Assembly (NCBI GenBank): GCA_963377175.1
Contig: CAUJNA010003503.1
Span: 1-64,000 of the forward strand
Origin: Effrenium voratum
Taxonomy: Eukaryota; Sar; Dinophyceae; Suessiales; Symbiodiniaceae
Length of the DNA stretch: 64,000 nt
Direction of reading: 5' to 3'
Below the pieces are notes generated by a model. That model worked only from the letters and a program-made list of their open reading frames with translations. It was not told the origin of the DNA and ran no database searches. Below, one piece after another: positions 31,458-43,880 of the stretch (its first letter is position 1; each line of letters starts with the position of its first letter). The position numbers and the translations under genes are program-made.

Positions 31458-34400
31458 ATGGCCTTTGAGTATGATAGCAATGAGTTGCGGAATCGCAGAG
31501 GGGAAGACCTCGTGGTGGCCTTTGAGAGGCTGGTCGCGGGATACCACAGCATCCTGGAGAAGGAGGGCATTTCAACGGATGCACCTGCTGCTTGGCATAA
31601 GATTAAAGTGAAGCCTTGTGCGTGTGCGCTGATTTCAGAGCACCCTTGAACTGCCCAGGCAAAGAAGAAGCAAAGGCGGAGCCGGGTCGCTACAAGCAAG
31701 AAGAGCGCTGAGGACACGACGGAGGACCAGGACGGGATCCGCATGGGCACGCAGCGATGCACGGCGATCTGCAACATTCTTCGGCGAATGACGCCCCGCT
31801 CCTGGCAGAGGCTGCAGTTGCACTGCTCCTACGTGCAGGGGCAACGCCAAAGCGCTGTGTCGGACGCAGTGTTTGCTTGGAAGTACTTCTGGCCAGGTAG
31901 CCCAGCTCCGCCCGGCGCAGTGCCCACTGAGCAGCAAGAGGTCTTTGCCCAAAGCGTGCCTCAACTAAATTCTTTGCTGACATGCGGGCTCAGGGATTGG
32001 ACAGACTCCATGTGCGCAGCATGGCAACACACACACACACTCAGGCTGCTGATTTGGCGATGAAGCTGATCCCCAAGGGCTCGACGGTCGTACCCACAGA
32101 CTACAAGGCGCCGCTCAGCACCAAGGAGTTCGACATGCTTGCGGAGAAGATGGTGAGCATCTTTGAGACGGAGGTGCAGTGCCTCAGGGAGGACACGCCG
32201 CGGACCTCGCTTTTCAGCTGCAAGCTTGGAATGCAGAGTGCTGGTAGTAGCCACAGTGCCACCAAGGTTGAAGCCAAATGTGGAGAAGGCGTTGCGGTAC
32301 CGGCAGGTCATCACATTCTGGAATCGCTCCATGTCGCAAACCATGGCGGACCTGGATCAAAGTTCAGCTGAAGAAGTTCGCCTGTGCATCCAGGAATGAG
32401 CAGGCCAGTGTCAGCATGTGAAGTGTGGAAAGTCTACAGGCAAACTTGGCTGCTTGTCTAATGATGTGCGTGTTGCAGGTCTTGAAAGCTATCGAGCAGT
32501 TTCCTGTGCACTTCCACGCGGGCATGATTGGAGATCTTCAGTCTCCTGGAGAAGGCGATGCTGCAGCCGCAGCTGAGGAGGCTTTGGAGAAGGTGGAGCT
32601 GGAGGCTTGGTCAGCACGCTTGAGGAGCCTACGAGTTCACCTGGAGAAAGATCTCCAGACATTGGCGCGCACAACCCAGGGATACCACTTGTTGCAAGAT
32701 CAGCCCCTCGACTTTGGTTGGTAGTGAGTACGGCATGGTCAAACCAAGCCCCCCCTATCCATGTACAAAAGAATATCACCTGCCAGCCTGCCTGAAAACA
32801 GCAATAAAGAAGAGTTCATTTGCTGGCAAGACAGCATGCCTTGCATTGCCAAGGCTGGACTGGCTGGCCCACCAGAAGAGGCTCGGCATGGTGAGCCAGG
32901 CCAAGGTGCTTGTCCAGAACTACATGAACTGGTTCTTGCGGGAAATCAACGCAAAGACGTTCACTGACCTCCCAGCGATGTTCATAGAAGCCGTCGCCTG
33001 GCAGGACTGCTTGAAGTTGCCAACAGCAAAACATGAAGCCAGCTCTTTACTTTCTTCCAAGGCAAAGCCTCCATCGCCAATTTTGCCACCTGGTCCTGGC
33101 AATGCCTTCGCGCCAAATGCCAATCCTGCACCGCAGAGCTACGTTGTGGTGCGCATTGACCTGAACTGCCCCAACGTACCTCAGAAGCACCGATTCTGTT
33201 GATGTGGAAGCAAAGGCATTTTGGCCTACTGTCTCAGGCAAGAAACGGCTTGGTCCTGGACAAGAAGCTTGTCAGCATTTCAGTCAGCTCACATTCTGCC
33301 AGCCGAAGAAACCTTGCTCGTGGCAACAAGCCTTGGACTGCCAAGGTATGCCCCTATGCTCTCAGCCATCAGCAAGATTGTCGGCCCCAACTTTTTTTTT
33401 GCATTTTGTGTGCTGCCCAGCCGGGCCAAGGAGGATTCTGGAGCCGATGCTGTTGAAGAGGAGTACCAGTTGTCCAAGAAGATGGCATCAGCAGGATTCC
33501 TTGCTCATGCCCGTGTCTATCAGGACTGCTTGCAAGACTCAGCTTTGTAGTGGCATGCATTTAGCCAGGGCCATGTCACACGAGTTGGCAGGAGCTGACC
33601 TCGGACGATGCTGGTACCATCCTGCAGCGAGATTCTTTTGTCGCCTACAAGTTCTGGTGTCAATCTGAGTCATTGCGGGCAGCCTTCAACGAGAACATGT
33701 GGATGAAGTGCAACATGGCCAAGCAGGGCAAGGTGCCAGCTGCACCCATGCCACCAGACAGTGAGCTTCTGGCTGTCCAGCCCAGCGCAGCCGATTCTGA
33801 AACAAGGGAGCGCCTCCGCATCATTGCTGCAACAAGGGCATGCCAACGAGGTGTGGAGAGCCACGAGCAACTGCTCATGGCACTGCTTACTGGGTTACCT
33901 GCGAAGGCGCAGGATTATGTCGACGTTCTTGATGTGCATGGGCACGCAGGAGATTTCGCCCTCGCCACAGTTCACCTTTGAACAGCTGGCAAATTGCCCT
34001 GCAGAGTTCGCCACTTCCTGGTCAACATCGAAGGCGTGCGAACTGGAGTTGACTCCACATTTGCCGTGAAGAGGCCAGACCTGATTTGGCAATTGATTGT
34101 GCATGCTGAGGACTGAGGGTTGAATGGGGGGGCTGTTGCGTGCAGGCTTGCTCAACACTGCGCTTCACGCTGGCTTTCAAAGCAGATGACACTCTTCGCG
34201 CACTGCGACGAGTCCGAGGGGGCCATCAAGGCGTCCATGCCCCAGGCAGAGAGTGAGCTGACCGAGGCTGAGGCGCAAAGCCTCAAAAGTATCCCAGGCG
34301 TATGGGAGGCGTATCGCGGAGTGGCTTCAGTCGAGCTCTGCACTTTGGCTTTTGCCTCAATTAGGCCTCAGCACATGTCACACGCCTCCAGATCACTGTT

Positions 34401-35568
34401 CATTTGCTCGCAGTTTTAGACCCAAGGCAGTGAAGGGCACCACTGTGCAGTTCGACCCACTGAAGGTGGCAGAGTTTCAGAGCAGCCCGCCGAGCGTCCG
34501 CAAGGCAAGGCGTCCCACACTATAATGATGCCCTGCAACTTTAGGGTCTCATGTAGAGCAGTGACACCTTCGCCAGGAACTGGCAGACCTTCAAACGCAG
34601 TGCGAGGAACAGTTCGCCAACTTCAGCAAGCTGCTGCAGAAGTCTTCCACTGGATCAACTCGAAATGACACCAATCAGGAAATCCACGTGGATCATCCCC
34701 CTGCACCCGCACTGACGCTCCCAGAAGAGAACCTGAAGTTGGCCAGCTCCTGCAAAATCGTGGACAGCAAGGCGCACCCTGCTGTCACAATCCACATTGA
34801 CACCGATGGCCACCTCTACCTGATGTGTGAGAATGACAGCTTGGTCCCTCGCGGGACCCGCTTGGCAAGTGTCGGGGCAGGCGCGACTAGCATGGAAGAT
34901 GCAGCGCAGGGTAGGTCAGCAGTTAAGAGTTTAGTCAACCTGCCCTGTTGCAGGCCGCATCATGGAGATGGGGAAGGGCGCGGTGAAGCTCAGTTTTGAC
35001 AAGGGAGACCGCTCGTGGATTGAGGTGGTTAACAATGCAGATGAGCAGAAGCAGCAGAGAGGAACGATCTACACGGTCATGAAATCACTTCAGAAGCTTA
35101 CCTGCAATGTGAATGCAAGCCAAAAGTTGTGATGCACACTTTTAAATTCTGGGTTTGAGCTGCTGAGGAAGTCCACAGCATCTCACGAGCTGCTCATGAC
35201 TGGCCACAAGCTGACAGCGAAGGGTAGCAACGGGTACGAGATTACACCGACTACAGCCATGTGGGCCTTCGAGTGCAAGGATAAGGATGAGACAAAGGCC
35301 AGCAGCCAGAACATAGTTGCTTGGCCTGCTTCACCCTGCATGTGTGATCAGGCATGTGCGCCACGCCACAATGAACTCAGCATTGCAAGCTCAGGCTCGG
35401 CCACTTGCTGCAGAGAATGGCAAAGCCTTGCTTCCGGGCTTTTGCTGGGCCTGGCGTTTCACCTGGGACAGTGTACATGTGAAGGCCACAGCCCGCAAGC
35501 CATTTCTAGTGGTAGACACAGACAAGCTCAAGTTGCCTGCGAAGAAGCATGTGAAGATCACGAAATAG
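31458..35568 (+). CDS. Multi-exon gene of unknown function (start and exon set incomplete)
   Basis: Many plus-strand frame pieces read like one acidic/basic soluble protein. The clearest junction is exon 31458-31607 (MAFEYDSNELRNRRGEDL ... AWHKIK), a 51-bp GT-AG intron (31608-31658), then KAKKKQRRSRVATSKKS in frame. A second GT-AG intron probably follows YFWP near 31896. Later pieces are KLIPKGSTVVPTDYKAPLST (about 32060), FVAYKFWCQSESLRAAFNEN (about 33640), VTIHIDTDGHLYLMCENDS (about 34790), GRIMEMGKGAVKLSFDKGDR (about 34955), LLMTGHKLTAKGSNGYEITP (about 35190) and a C-terminal ADTDKL-like piece VDTDKLKLPAKKHVKITK ending in TAG at about 35566. Frame changes between pieces fit short introns. 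I recognise no domain. It could be cargo of the inverted-repeat unit or a captured host gene. Confidence 0.45.
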
Positions 35569-37236
35569 GCCAGCCAGCCACCTTCATCCCGTGAAAAATG
35601 CAGTGCGCACAAAAGCTTCAAGAAAATCATGTGATGACGTTGCTTATGTTGAATGGCAGGAGGTGGAGTTCATGGCTTGGCACGTAAATGCTTCCACGCA
35701 CAGCTGCAAAGGGGATTCTCACTGACAGCTTCACAAAAGTAGAGCCTAAGGGGTTCCAGAGAAGCAGGCGTGATTACAGGAAAAGCATGATGTGCAAAGG
35801 GAGCCCTGTCATTGAGACATGCCTTATTTGCAGTCTTCAAGGGTAGCGTCCAAATTTTGCTCAAGCTGAGATTGCTGCACAGAGGCTACCAGACAGGCTG
35901 ACGTAGCAGTAGGGCGCCAGATGCAGGGGCTATGTTGGTTGAGCCAATTGCTGGCAAAGGTGTCACCACTGATCCAACACTGGTTCAAGAGCAGTTACTT
36001 CTCCAGATGCAGAAGTTGGAAGGCTCAGCCATTGCTCCAGGCAACACGCAGTTTCTAGGTTGGCGACGTTTTGGGCATTCAGCTGCGCAGAGCTCACTGA
36101 CAACCTCATCCGAAGTAGGGCCCAAAGGGTTCCAGAAAACCTGCGCAGTAAAGCATGATGAGCTTGCTGACAAGCTGACCAGACAGAAGGGCCCCAGAAC
36201 CACATAGTGAATGCAAAATGGCAGCCTGTTAGCGAGACATAGATAGTGCTGGCATCGTTTGGCGCACGGTCACAGGCATCACGGCTAAAAGGCAGTGGTC
36301 CGCAGTCTTGCTGCATCATTTGGTCTCATGCCTGCAACCACTGTGACACACCACATGGTCATTCACAGTTAGCATGCTTTGGCTGACTCAGGTGGCCTCA
36401 GCACCAAGGCAGGACATTGTGTTGACACACATGCCATGGCATTGTGTTTGTGGCAGGCTGGACCAGCAGCCGCAAGCTGGGAAGACTTACTCTTTTTTTT
36501 GCGACCTGCTTTCTGCGTGAAAGATGCCCATGGTTACTGCATTTGGCCATGCAGGATGTGATGTGATGAGCAGAATTGTATGGCTCAGGCATGTGGACAT
36601 GTTGCTATTTCCTTGCTGGCTGTCATGCCTCCCCCCCAAGACAACTAAGCGTGCCAATTCATGTCCCGGGGACAGCAAAACTTTGGCCATCACACAGGGC
36701 CTAAGAAGGCATCAAGCTTTTACACTCTGAAGGGTTCAATACTCACGCGCTGAAAGATGAATTCCCCAACACGCTGCCATGGCTGCGCGGGGAACATTCA
36801 AGGAGAGGTTTGCAGAAAAGCTGCAGAGATGCAAAACGCTTGGGAAAGGATGCTTGCACTGCAGCCACAGTCCTTTGTCTTGAAGTGGTTTGCCTGAAGC
36901 GACTCTTTGGCTGAAGCTGTCCATGCATTGCAGTAGCACATTGGCCCGGTTGAGGTTGCTTCGAGAAGGTTGCTCACTTCGTAAAGGAAGTTGACATCTA
37001 CCGGCAAGGCTTTGCAAAGCTGTCCACGCTGCAGCAGGACAGAGAAATCTTGTGGGCTGCTAACTTCAATTGGCAAAGGTTTACATGTAAGGAACTGGGA
37101 AAGCCTGATTATGTAGCCCAGCTTTGTTTGATTGAATGGTCCTAGGTGTTTGACGCTCGACTGCGCCCTGATTTCACAGCAGCTCACTCACCAAAGAGGG
37201 CACCAATGATTCCAAATCCTCAGGGGCAAGAGGAGA
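35569..37236. other. Core segment with a diverged duplicated segment
   Basis: Two related stretches, about 35697-35825 and 36070-36240, share CAGCTGC, CTCACTGACA, GTAG(A/G)GCC(T/C)AA(G/A)GGGTTCCAGA, AAGCATGATG and GAGACAT in order, so one is an old copy of the other. I could not define a coding exon. Confidence 0.45.
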
Positions 37237-40200
37237 GTGTCAGCACTTCGCAGTCAGAGGACGAAGCAGGCTGTTTGGCTGAATATTGCTAAGGTCCAAA
37301 TTTCGTTTTGTTCTACCATTGTTGATCAAATGGCTTATCGCAAGGCGTCAGCTCCTCAAGGCAGCATGATGAGCAGACAGAGGCGGAGGCAGTGGCCACC
37401 AGCAAGGTGCTTTCATCTGCGGACGAAGGCTACGTGACGACATCAAGCGAGTCTGGCTCAGGTCCTGAGAGCGCAGGCGCTCCACACCAGAGCAGGCAAT
37501 ACACTATCACGGCCCTGAGAAACAAGCCTTCAGTGAAGCTGGACGGGCTCATCGCTTCCACCAGCCTGAAAGTTTGCCAGCGTTCAGCTATGTTTTTTCT
37601 CGGTGCACCTTGCCTGCACAAAGGCTGACCAGCGAGTGCAAATCACGTTGTTCAAATCTTGTTGTGGCAGACTACACAGGCAAAGCAAGCTTTGGTAGAA
37701 GTTCGTTTTCACAAAAATGACCCAACAATGCCTGCTAGGCCCAGGCATCCTTAAAATGAAGCATCTGTAATGGTGCTGGGCGTCTTGACAGAGTGGCCCT
37801 GAGTGCATTAGCGAAGACTCTGTAACATTGCATGTGAAGAAGATGCCCTGCTTCAGGTTCTCAATGGACGTGAGGATCAGAGGTGTGAAGCTGCCAAAAT
37901 CAGGAAGCTAAATCCCAACCTCAAGCCTGCGAGGCAAGTCTGCACAATATTTCTCTGGCACCGATGCCAATATGACGCAGAGGGCCTTCCTGATCACTTC
38001 AGCTTTGAAGGTAGTGGTGATGGTCCTATGAGAATTTACAAGCATGGAGCAGAGAAGTGGCTGGCAGAAGCAATGCAAGTTTGTAGAGGCAGTTCATTTT
38101 TGTCAGGTAACAGCCCCCTTTTCTTCTTCCTGCATGGCCGGGTGCCCCCAGCCTTTCTTTCACTTCAGCCAAGGCCCCATGATTCAGATGACAGCGACGG
38201 AGAGTTTCAGCAAGACGCTGCTGACGAGGAAGCAAGAAACATCAGCGACTCATTGTATGAGCCTGGCGAGAAGGTCCTCACCGGCCCTGGGATGCAGGCC
38301 AGAGCTCCCCGCAGATACCTGGGGGTGACGCGCCCCAGTTTGCTTTATTTGTGGATGTGGCTTGGTGTGCATCCTCACGTTTAAGTGAAACTATATTATA
38401 TGTGGCATCACATGCAATTGCAACAATTGTGCCTGCAGTGAGGCCACCTTGAATGATGGAAGCTGGCATGTAAAACACATGACAGAAGCATACAGACACA
38501 CCTGTGCAAGTGACAGCACAGCGCCGCGGCTTACCAAGAGCATGCAAACCAACACCAGTCGTTTGGCCTCAGGCAGAGCTGGTGCAAGGAGATGGGCTAC
38601 AACATCCCTTCCTTTAGCACCTTTCTCCGATCTTTGCAGGAGTGTCGCGGCTGGCTCAGGTTTAGAAAGAACAAGGGGCAACACGCCACTTGTGACGAAT
38701 GCTGGAACCTGGCCTGATTGGCAGGTTTTTAGTTGCCAGCTTGCCCAGCATGATCCAGAAAAGAAAGGGCCCACACAAGTATTCACAGCAGCATGATTTC
38801 TGCCATCTTTCCAAGCTGAAGACTCGCCTGAGTCCACAGGATCGGACGGAGGTGCTGACAGCGTACATTACCCACTTGATGGGTCAATGGCAGGACCGTG
38901 AAGCTGATCTGCGATGGTCTGCATTGAGCGTGCAGCTTATGCAGAACATTCGCATCTTGCCAGCCTTCTTTGGGCACACTTGCAACTTCGCAGCAAAACA
39001 CAAGATGACTCTGATGCTTAGGCATGGGCCTGACAATGCAGCAGATGGAGAAGTCCCTCAGTGTCTGCTTACTTCGCGCTGACGGACTAGATCAGAGCAA
39101 ACACCGCTGCCCAAGATCACTCTCTGCCAAGAGCCACACGTATGAACGCCTGATCAGGCCTGCGTTACATATTCAAATGTCACACGCCGTTGGCCACGCG
39201 CTACAGTTTGCAGTTCTGGACCAGGACTGCTACAAGTCCACCAATACGAACTGGGCAGCTTGAGGTTAATGGCAACAGCTTTGATTCTGCACTGTGTTGC
39301 TGTCACACCCCAACCTGCCAACGCATGCCAACGCCAACCTTAACCATCAGGCTTTCACATTACCAAGGAGGTGGTGAGCAGACTCCTGAATGTGGTCTAC
39401 AGAAACTGCGGGTCCTCCCTTCCACACCACATCATCCTGGTGCAAGACAATTGCTCAAGGGAATGTGCCTTCAGCTTGATACTGATGTTTGTTCCACTGT
39501 TTCCCGGCAGCGTTACTCGGGCAGCGGTTAAGGCAAGAATGGCTTGATCCTTGCAGCGGTCGTTAAGCTCAAAATTATGGAGACGGGGTGGCATTCATTG
39601 GCATTTATTTTATGACTTTGCATGACTTGCACCTACTCAGCCAAACGATCAGAGCATATGAAATTGCCCCTACTAGGATGTGGTGGACACAATGACGCTG
39701 GCTTTCCCCGTCAAGGGGCACACTCACGGCCCCCTTGACGGGGTTGGAGGCCAATGCACCGTGAAGACATCGCTGCACTCATTCTCAACAGCAGATGATT
39801 TAGTGTCTTGCCATCATGTTAGCTTTTGGGAGTTAGTTCTTGAATTCCCGTCATTCAGTAATGACCACTCACTACGCACCCAAGGTGTCAATCTACGATC
39901 AGTTCCTTCGGCAGAGTGACACTGACCCTGGATCCGCTTACAAATGCAACTTGCCTGAGCTTTGCTGTCACTTGACACTGCCTTTTGTCACATCAGACAC
40001 TGAACATGATTTTGCAAGTCAGAAGGCGACGAGCAAGCAAATTGGCAGCAATGGTGGGAGGAAGTTGGCCTGCGATTTTCTGGGCTCACAGGCCCATTAG
40101 CTCCACATATGCCACTGGGCAGGCAACTCACTGTCTCACTTTCCAGCAGCTCCTGTTTCTTTTTTGACCAAGGCTAGAAGTGAAGAGTTTGAAGGACTGC

Positions 40201-40572
40201 GGCCACCTTCCTGTGGGAGTTACTGCCTGGCCTGGTGCACCACCCACACATCCCATGGACATTGTTTGCTGCGTCCGGCAAAGAATGTCCAGCAGATCAG
40301 TGCATCAGGTTCTTCTGTTGGTTCCAGGAAAGCAGGTGCCATTCTTGAGTCTTGCTAGGCAGTTAACACATTTGTCTTTGCAGAAGCTGCGCCATGTGAT
40401 TTGCATACACAAACAGGTGTGTCTTGCAGCAAGGAGAGCCAGAATGACAGCGCAGCCAGATGGAGTTGCCCCACGGCGAACCATATCTTTGAAAGATCAA
40501 CGTGAGATAGTGGCGCGAGCCAAGGAGGTGTTTGACAAAGGACACATCGACGAGCCTTTCCTGACAGTGTAA
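37237..40572 (+). CDS. DUF7869-type gene (transposase-like), multi-exon or decayed
   Basis: Plus-strand pieces in different frames line up with the order of motifs in dinoflagellate DUF7869 proteins. They are: a disordered Ser/Glu/Asp-rich start (SSADEGYVTTSSESGSGPES at 37410; HDSDDSDGEFQQDAADEE at 38175); LRFRKNKGQHATCDEC (about 38655, with a CxxC); RTEVLTAYITHLMGQWQDRE (about 38848); ADGLDQSKHRCPRS (about 39078), the family's (D)GxDQxK.xxPR block; HIILVQDNCSRE (about 39428); GHTHGPLDGVGG (about 39717), the GHTHxxxD block; and a C-terminal piece SLKDQREIVARAKEVFDKGH, with a TAA at 40570. Conserved Asp/Asn/His blocks suggest a nuclease or DDE-like fold, but the family has no proven function that I know of. 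The frame changes would need about eight short introns; decay is equally possible. Confidence 0.6.
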
Positions 40573-41389
40573 ATTCTTGTTAGTCGACAAGGAACCCTTC
40601 CTAGCTGTGCTGCTAATCCTGGCATGTCCTCAGCACCTCTCTGCGGCTTGTTGAAGCTTTGCAATGTAACTCTGGCCTTGGTTGTTGCATTCCAAACTGC
40701 TTTTCAAGATCTTGCAACTGCATTCTTGGCTAGGAAAGGGCATTTACATACTTGACGACTTGGGCAAAGAGCACTGCCAGACGGCATCCTCGGCCACAAG
40801 TCTACGAGTACCTTCAGCACAGGACAGGCTTGCAAGTGCTTGCTTGCTTTGACACACTGTGAAGCCAGTGGGTCAAGTCGGCAGGTTTGGTCCAGAGATC
40901 GCTGTGCCACTGGTCCCTCTGGTGGCAGCAGAGGCAGAGCCTCGACCCATTCAGGTCCACCGTGATTTCGGAGATGTGGCTCCTGAAGCACATGATGATG
41001 ACCAGGAAGCGCCTCATCTTAGCCACATAGTGTCGGCCATTGTGTGACATTCAGGCAGCTTGGAATGTTATGCCTTTCACTGTTGCTGTCAGCACCGCTC
41101 AGGCTGACACGCCAGAGCTACCCCTGCACAGCCTGTGAGGAGAGACTGCGAACAGCGAGTCAAAGAAGGGTTGGCTTGGCACATGGGCTTTTGCAGCACC
41201 TTGCCCTCTTGTGTGTCATTGGCCTGCGCACCCCCTCGCCTCTCCCAAGGTCTCATGCACGCGTATCAGCTCAGGACTCAGGAAGGAGAAGGTGCGTGTG
41301 TGTGTGTGTGCGGTTTACCAGAGCAGCTTGCACCCTCACTTTCGGGCTGGGCACCACGTCCTGGAGGTAAAGCAGGAGAGCCAAAACAT
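40573..41389. other. Core segment without a recognised gene
   Basis: No coding exon was supported. Near 41294 there is a short (GTGTGC)/GT-rich run. The CCAGG-palindrome array follows. Confidence 0.4.
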
Positions 41390-42720
41390 TAAAGCACTCA
41401 GGACATGGAAGCGTTACAACAGGCACATTACACAGGCACGTGTTCACGGTCTTGGTGGCTTTGAGTCTCCAAAGCTACCATCATTTTCAGGAAGTGCACC
41501 CCAACAATGCACCATACCAGGTCCTGGAAGTAAGGCAGCTGAACATCCACAAACCCAGGACCTGGAAACATTGATTACACAGGCATGTGGTTCTTGTTTG
41601 GGTCATTTTGAGTTTCTAAAGCTACCATCATTCTCAGGAAGGGCGCCCCAACAATGCACCACACCAGGTCCTGGAACTCAGGAAGCTGAACATCCAGAAG
41701 CCCAGGACCTGGAAACATTCATTACACAGGCGTGTGGTTCATGTTTTGGTCCAAAGCCACCATCATTTTCAGGAAGGGCACCCCAACAATGCACCATACC
41801 AGGTCCTGGAAGTAAGGCAGCTGAACATCCACCAACCCAGGACCCATCATTTTCAGGAAGGGCACCCCAACAATGCACCGTACCAGGTCCTGGAACTCAG
41901 GAAGCTGAACATCCAGAAGCCCAGGACCTGGAAACATTCAGCACACAGGCGCGTGGTTCATGTTTTGGTCATTTTGAGCCTCCAAAGCCACCATCATTTT
42001 CAGGAAGGGCGCCCCAACAATGCCCCATACCAGGTCCTGGAACTAAGGCAGCTGAACATCCGCAAGCCCAGGACCTGGAAACATTCATTACACAGGCATG
42101 TGGTTCATTTTTCTGGCCATTTTGAGTCTCCAATGCTACCATCATTTTTGGGAAGGGCACCCCAACAATGCCCCATACCAGGTCCTGGAAGTAAGGCAAA
42201 GTGACATCCACAAACCCAGGACCTGGAAACATTACACAGGCATGTTGTTTATGTCTTGGTGGTTTTGATTCTCCAAAGCTACCATCATTTTTGGGAAGGG
42301 CGCCCCAACAATGTCCCATACCAGGTCCTGGAAGTACGGCAAGTGAACATCCACAAACCCAGGACCTGGACACATTACGCAGGCGTGCTGTTCATGTCTT
42401 GGTGGTTTTGATTTTGCAAAGCTACCATCATTTTTGGGAAGGGCGCCCCAACAATGTCCCATACCAGGTCCTGGAAGTAAGGCGACTGAAAACCCACAAA
42501 GAGAGCCAAACCCCCAGGACCTGGACACATTACATAGGCACGTGTTCATGGTCTTGGCACTTCTGCATTGTTGGATCTGCCTCCAGAACTGGAGCCCGGT
42601 TTGTTTCCAGAACCCCTCACAACATGACCCAGACGATTCAACACACCAGGTCCTGGAAGATAAGAGGTCAAACATCAAGCGTGGGAACTTCCAGGACCTG
42701 GAAGCACATAATCATAGGAA
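41390..42720 (+). repeat. Tandem array of about 148-bp units built on CCAGG(T/A)CCTGG palindromes
   Basis: About eight units run head to tail. Each has CAC/CGCCCCAACAATG(C/T)(A/C)CC(A/G)(T/C)ACCAGGTCCTGGAA, about 40 bp, then CCCAGGACCTGGAAACATT, then about 90 bp ending TACCATCATTTT(C/T). Palindromes were located at about 41517, 41555, 41664, 41702, 41808, 41882, 41923, 42030, 42068, 42178, 42218, 42320, 42360, 42466, 42515, 42647 and 42690. One unit is shortened near 41830. The last units diverge. The long open frame through 41211-42125 is a by-product of repetition. Confidence 0.9.
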
Positions 42721-43880
42721 GCCAGCAGCGCAACCCAAGTTTGAAGGGCAGGTGTTTTCAGAGCAACGTGCAGGCTGAGTGCACATTGCACACATGTGCT
42801 TGCAAGTTCCCCGTCAGCACGCAGCCAACTGAGGAAGAACATGACGATTGCCTCCATTCTAAATCGTCAAAATTGCTATGACAAATTACCAGCGAGACCT
42901 TTTTTAGGAGGATCCCACTCCCACACAGTGCCAGTTGCTGATGGGAATTCATAACTTGTGTTTCTCCCAGCTGCTTGATAGCATTCCTTGCTTGAGAGGC
43001 ATTGTCAACAAGTAATGTTTGCACAAAATGTTGACGACCTTGGTAAGTAAGCTTTAGGGCCATTAGTTTACTTGTTGGCTGCTTGGGGGGCTTCCTTTCA
43101 TTACTTCCATCTCCGCCACTCCCGACCCGCACGCCCATTTTCGGCTCGGCGGGTGCCTGGGAGGGGCGAGGCTGCCCTGCCAAGTGACGGAGCTTGGTGC
43201 CTGGGCAGCAGGCAGGGGAGTAGCAGACAGTGAGGCAGGGGGAGTGGGGGAGACGCCAGCTGCTTCGCCAAGAAGATGCTTCCCATGAAAAAGAAGGGCT
43301 TTTGGTCATGGCAGGGGGGGAAGTCGGTTTTCAAACAGCGAAGAGCAGGATGCTTGACGACACGTGTTGCTTCATGACTCGCACACTGCAGGTGGCAACA
43401 TCTCACATCCTTGCAAAAAGACCCAGACCCAGAGACTGCACTCTTGGGCCAGCGCTGTGATGTTCAGGCCTCGGCGGGCAAGAAGCTGCAGACAAGCAAG
43501 GCCCATCAACCCAAATCACCCGCTGCAAGTCATGCTGCGCAGGCCCCTGTTTTCATTCGCCAGGCCAGGCAGTCCGCGCTCAGTTGGCGGCAGGCCGCGG
43601 TCCTCAGTTGCAGACACAAGACAATGGACGAGTCCAAGTTTGGAGCTGACTTCGATGAAAGACTTCGATTGCTGCAGCCAAGCCTCGCTTCTTCGGCCTT
43701 GGCCTTGGCCAGATCACCGCCTCGTTCTCCTTCAAGAAGCGAAGCGTCCTGAGGAAGCATGCTGACTTGAGCTTGCGACGTGTCACACGAGCAAACAGAC
43801 ACGCAGACTTGCATGAACTTGCTGGCGGGCAGCTCGCCGAAGGTCTCCATGACCTCCCGAACCTTCCCATAGCGATGCTG

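Noticed and set aside
41211..42125. 304-codon frame with GPG-S(K/T)AAEHP repeats
   Set aside because: Open because the 148-bp CCAGG units happen to lack stops in two frames; the frame drifts with unit length and the dispersed copies are non-coding.
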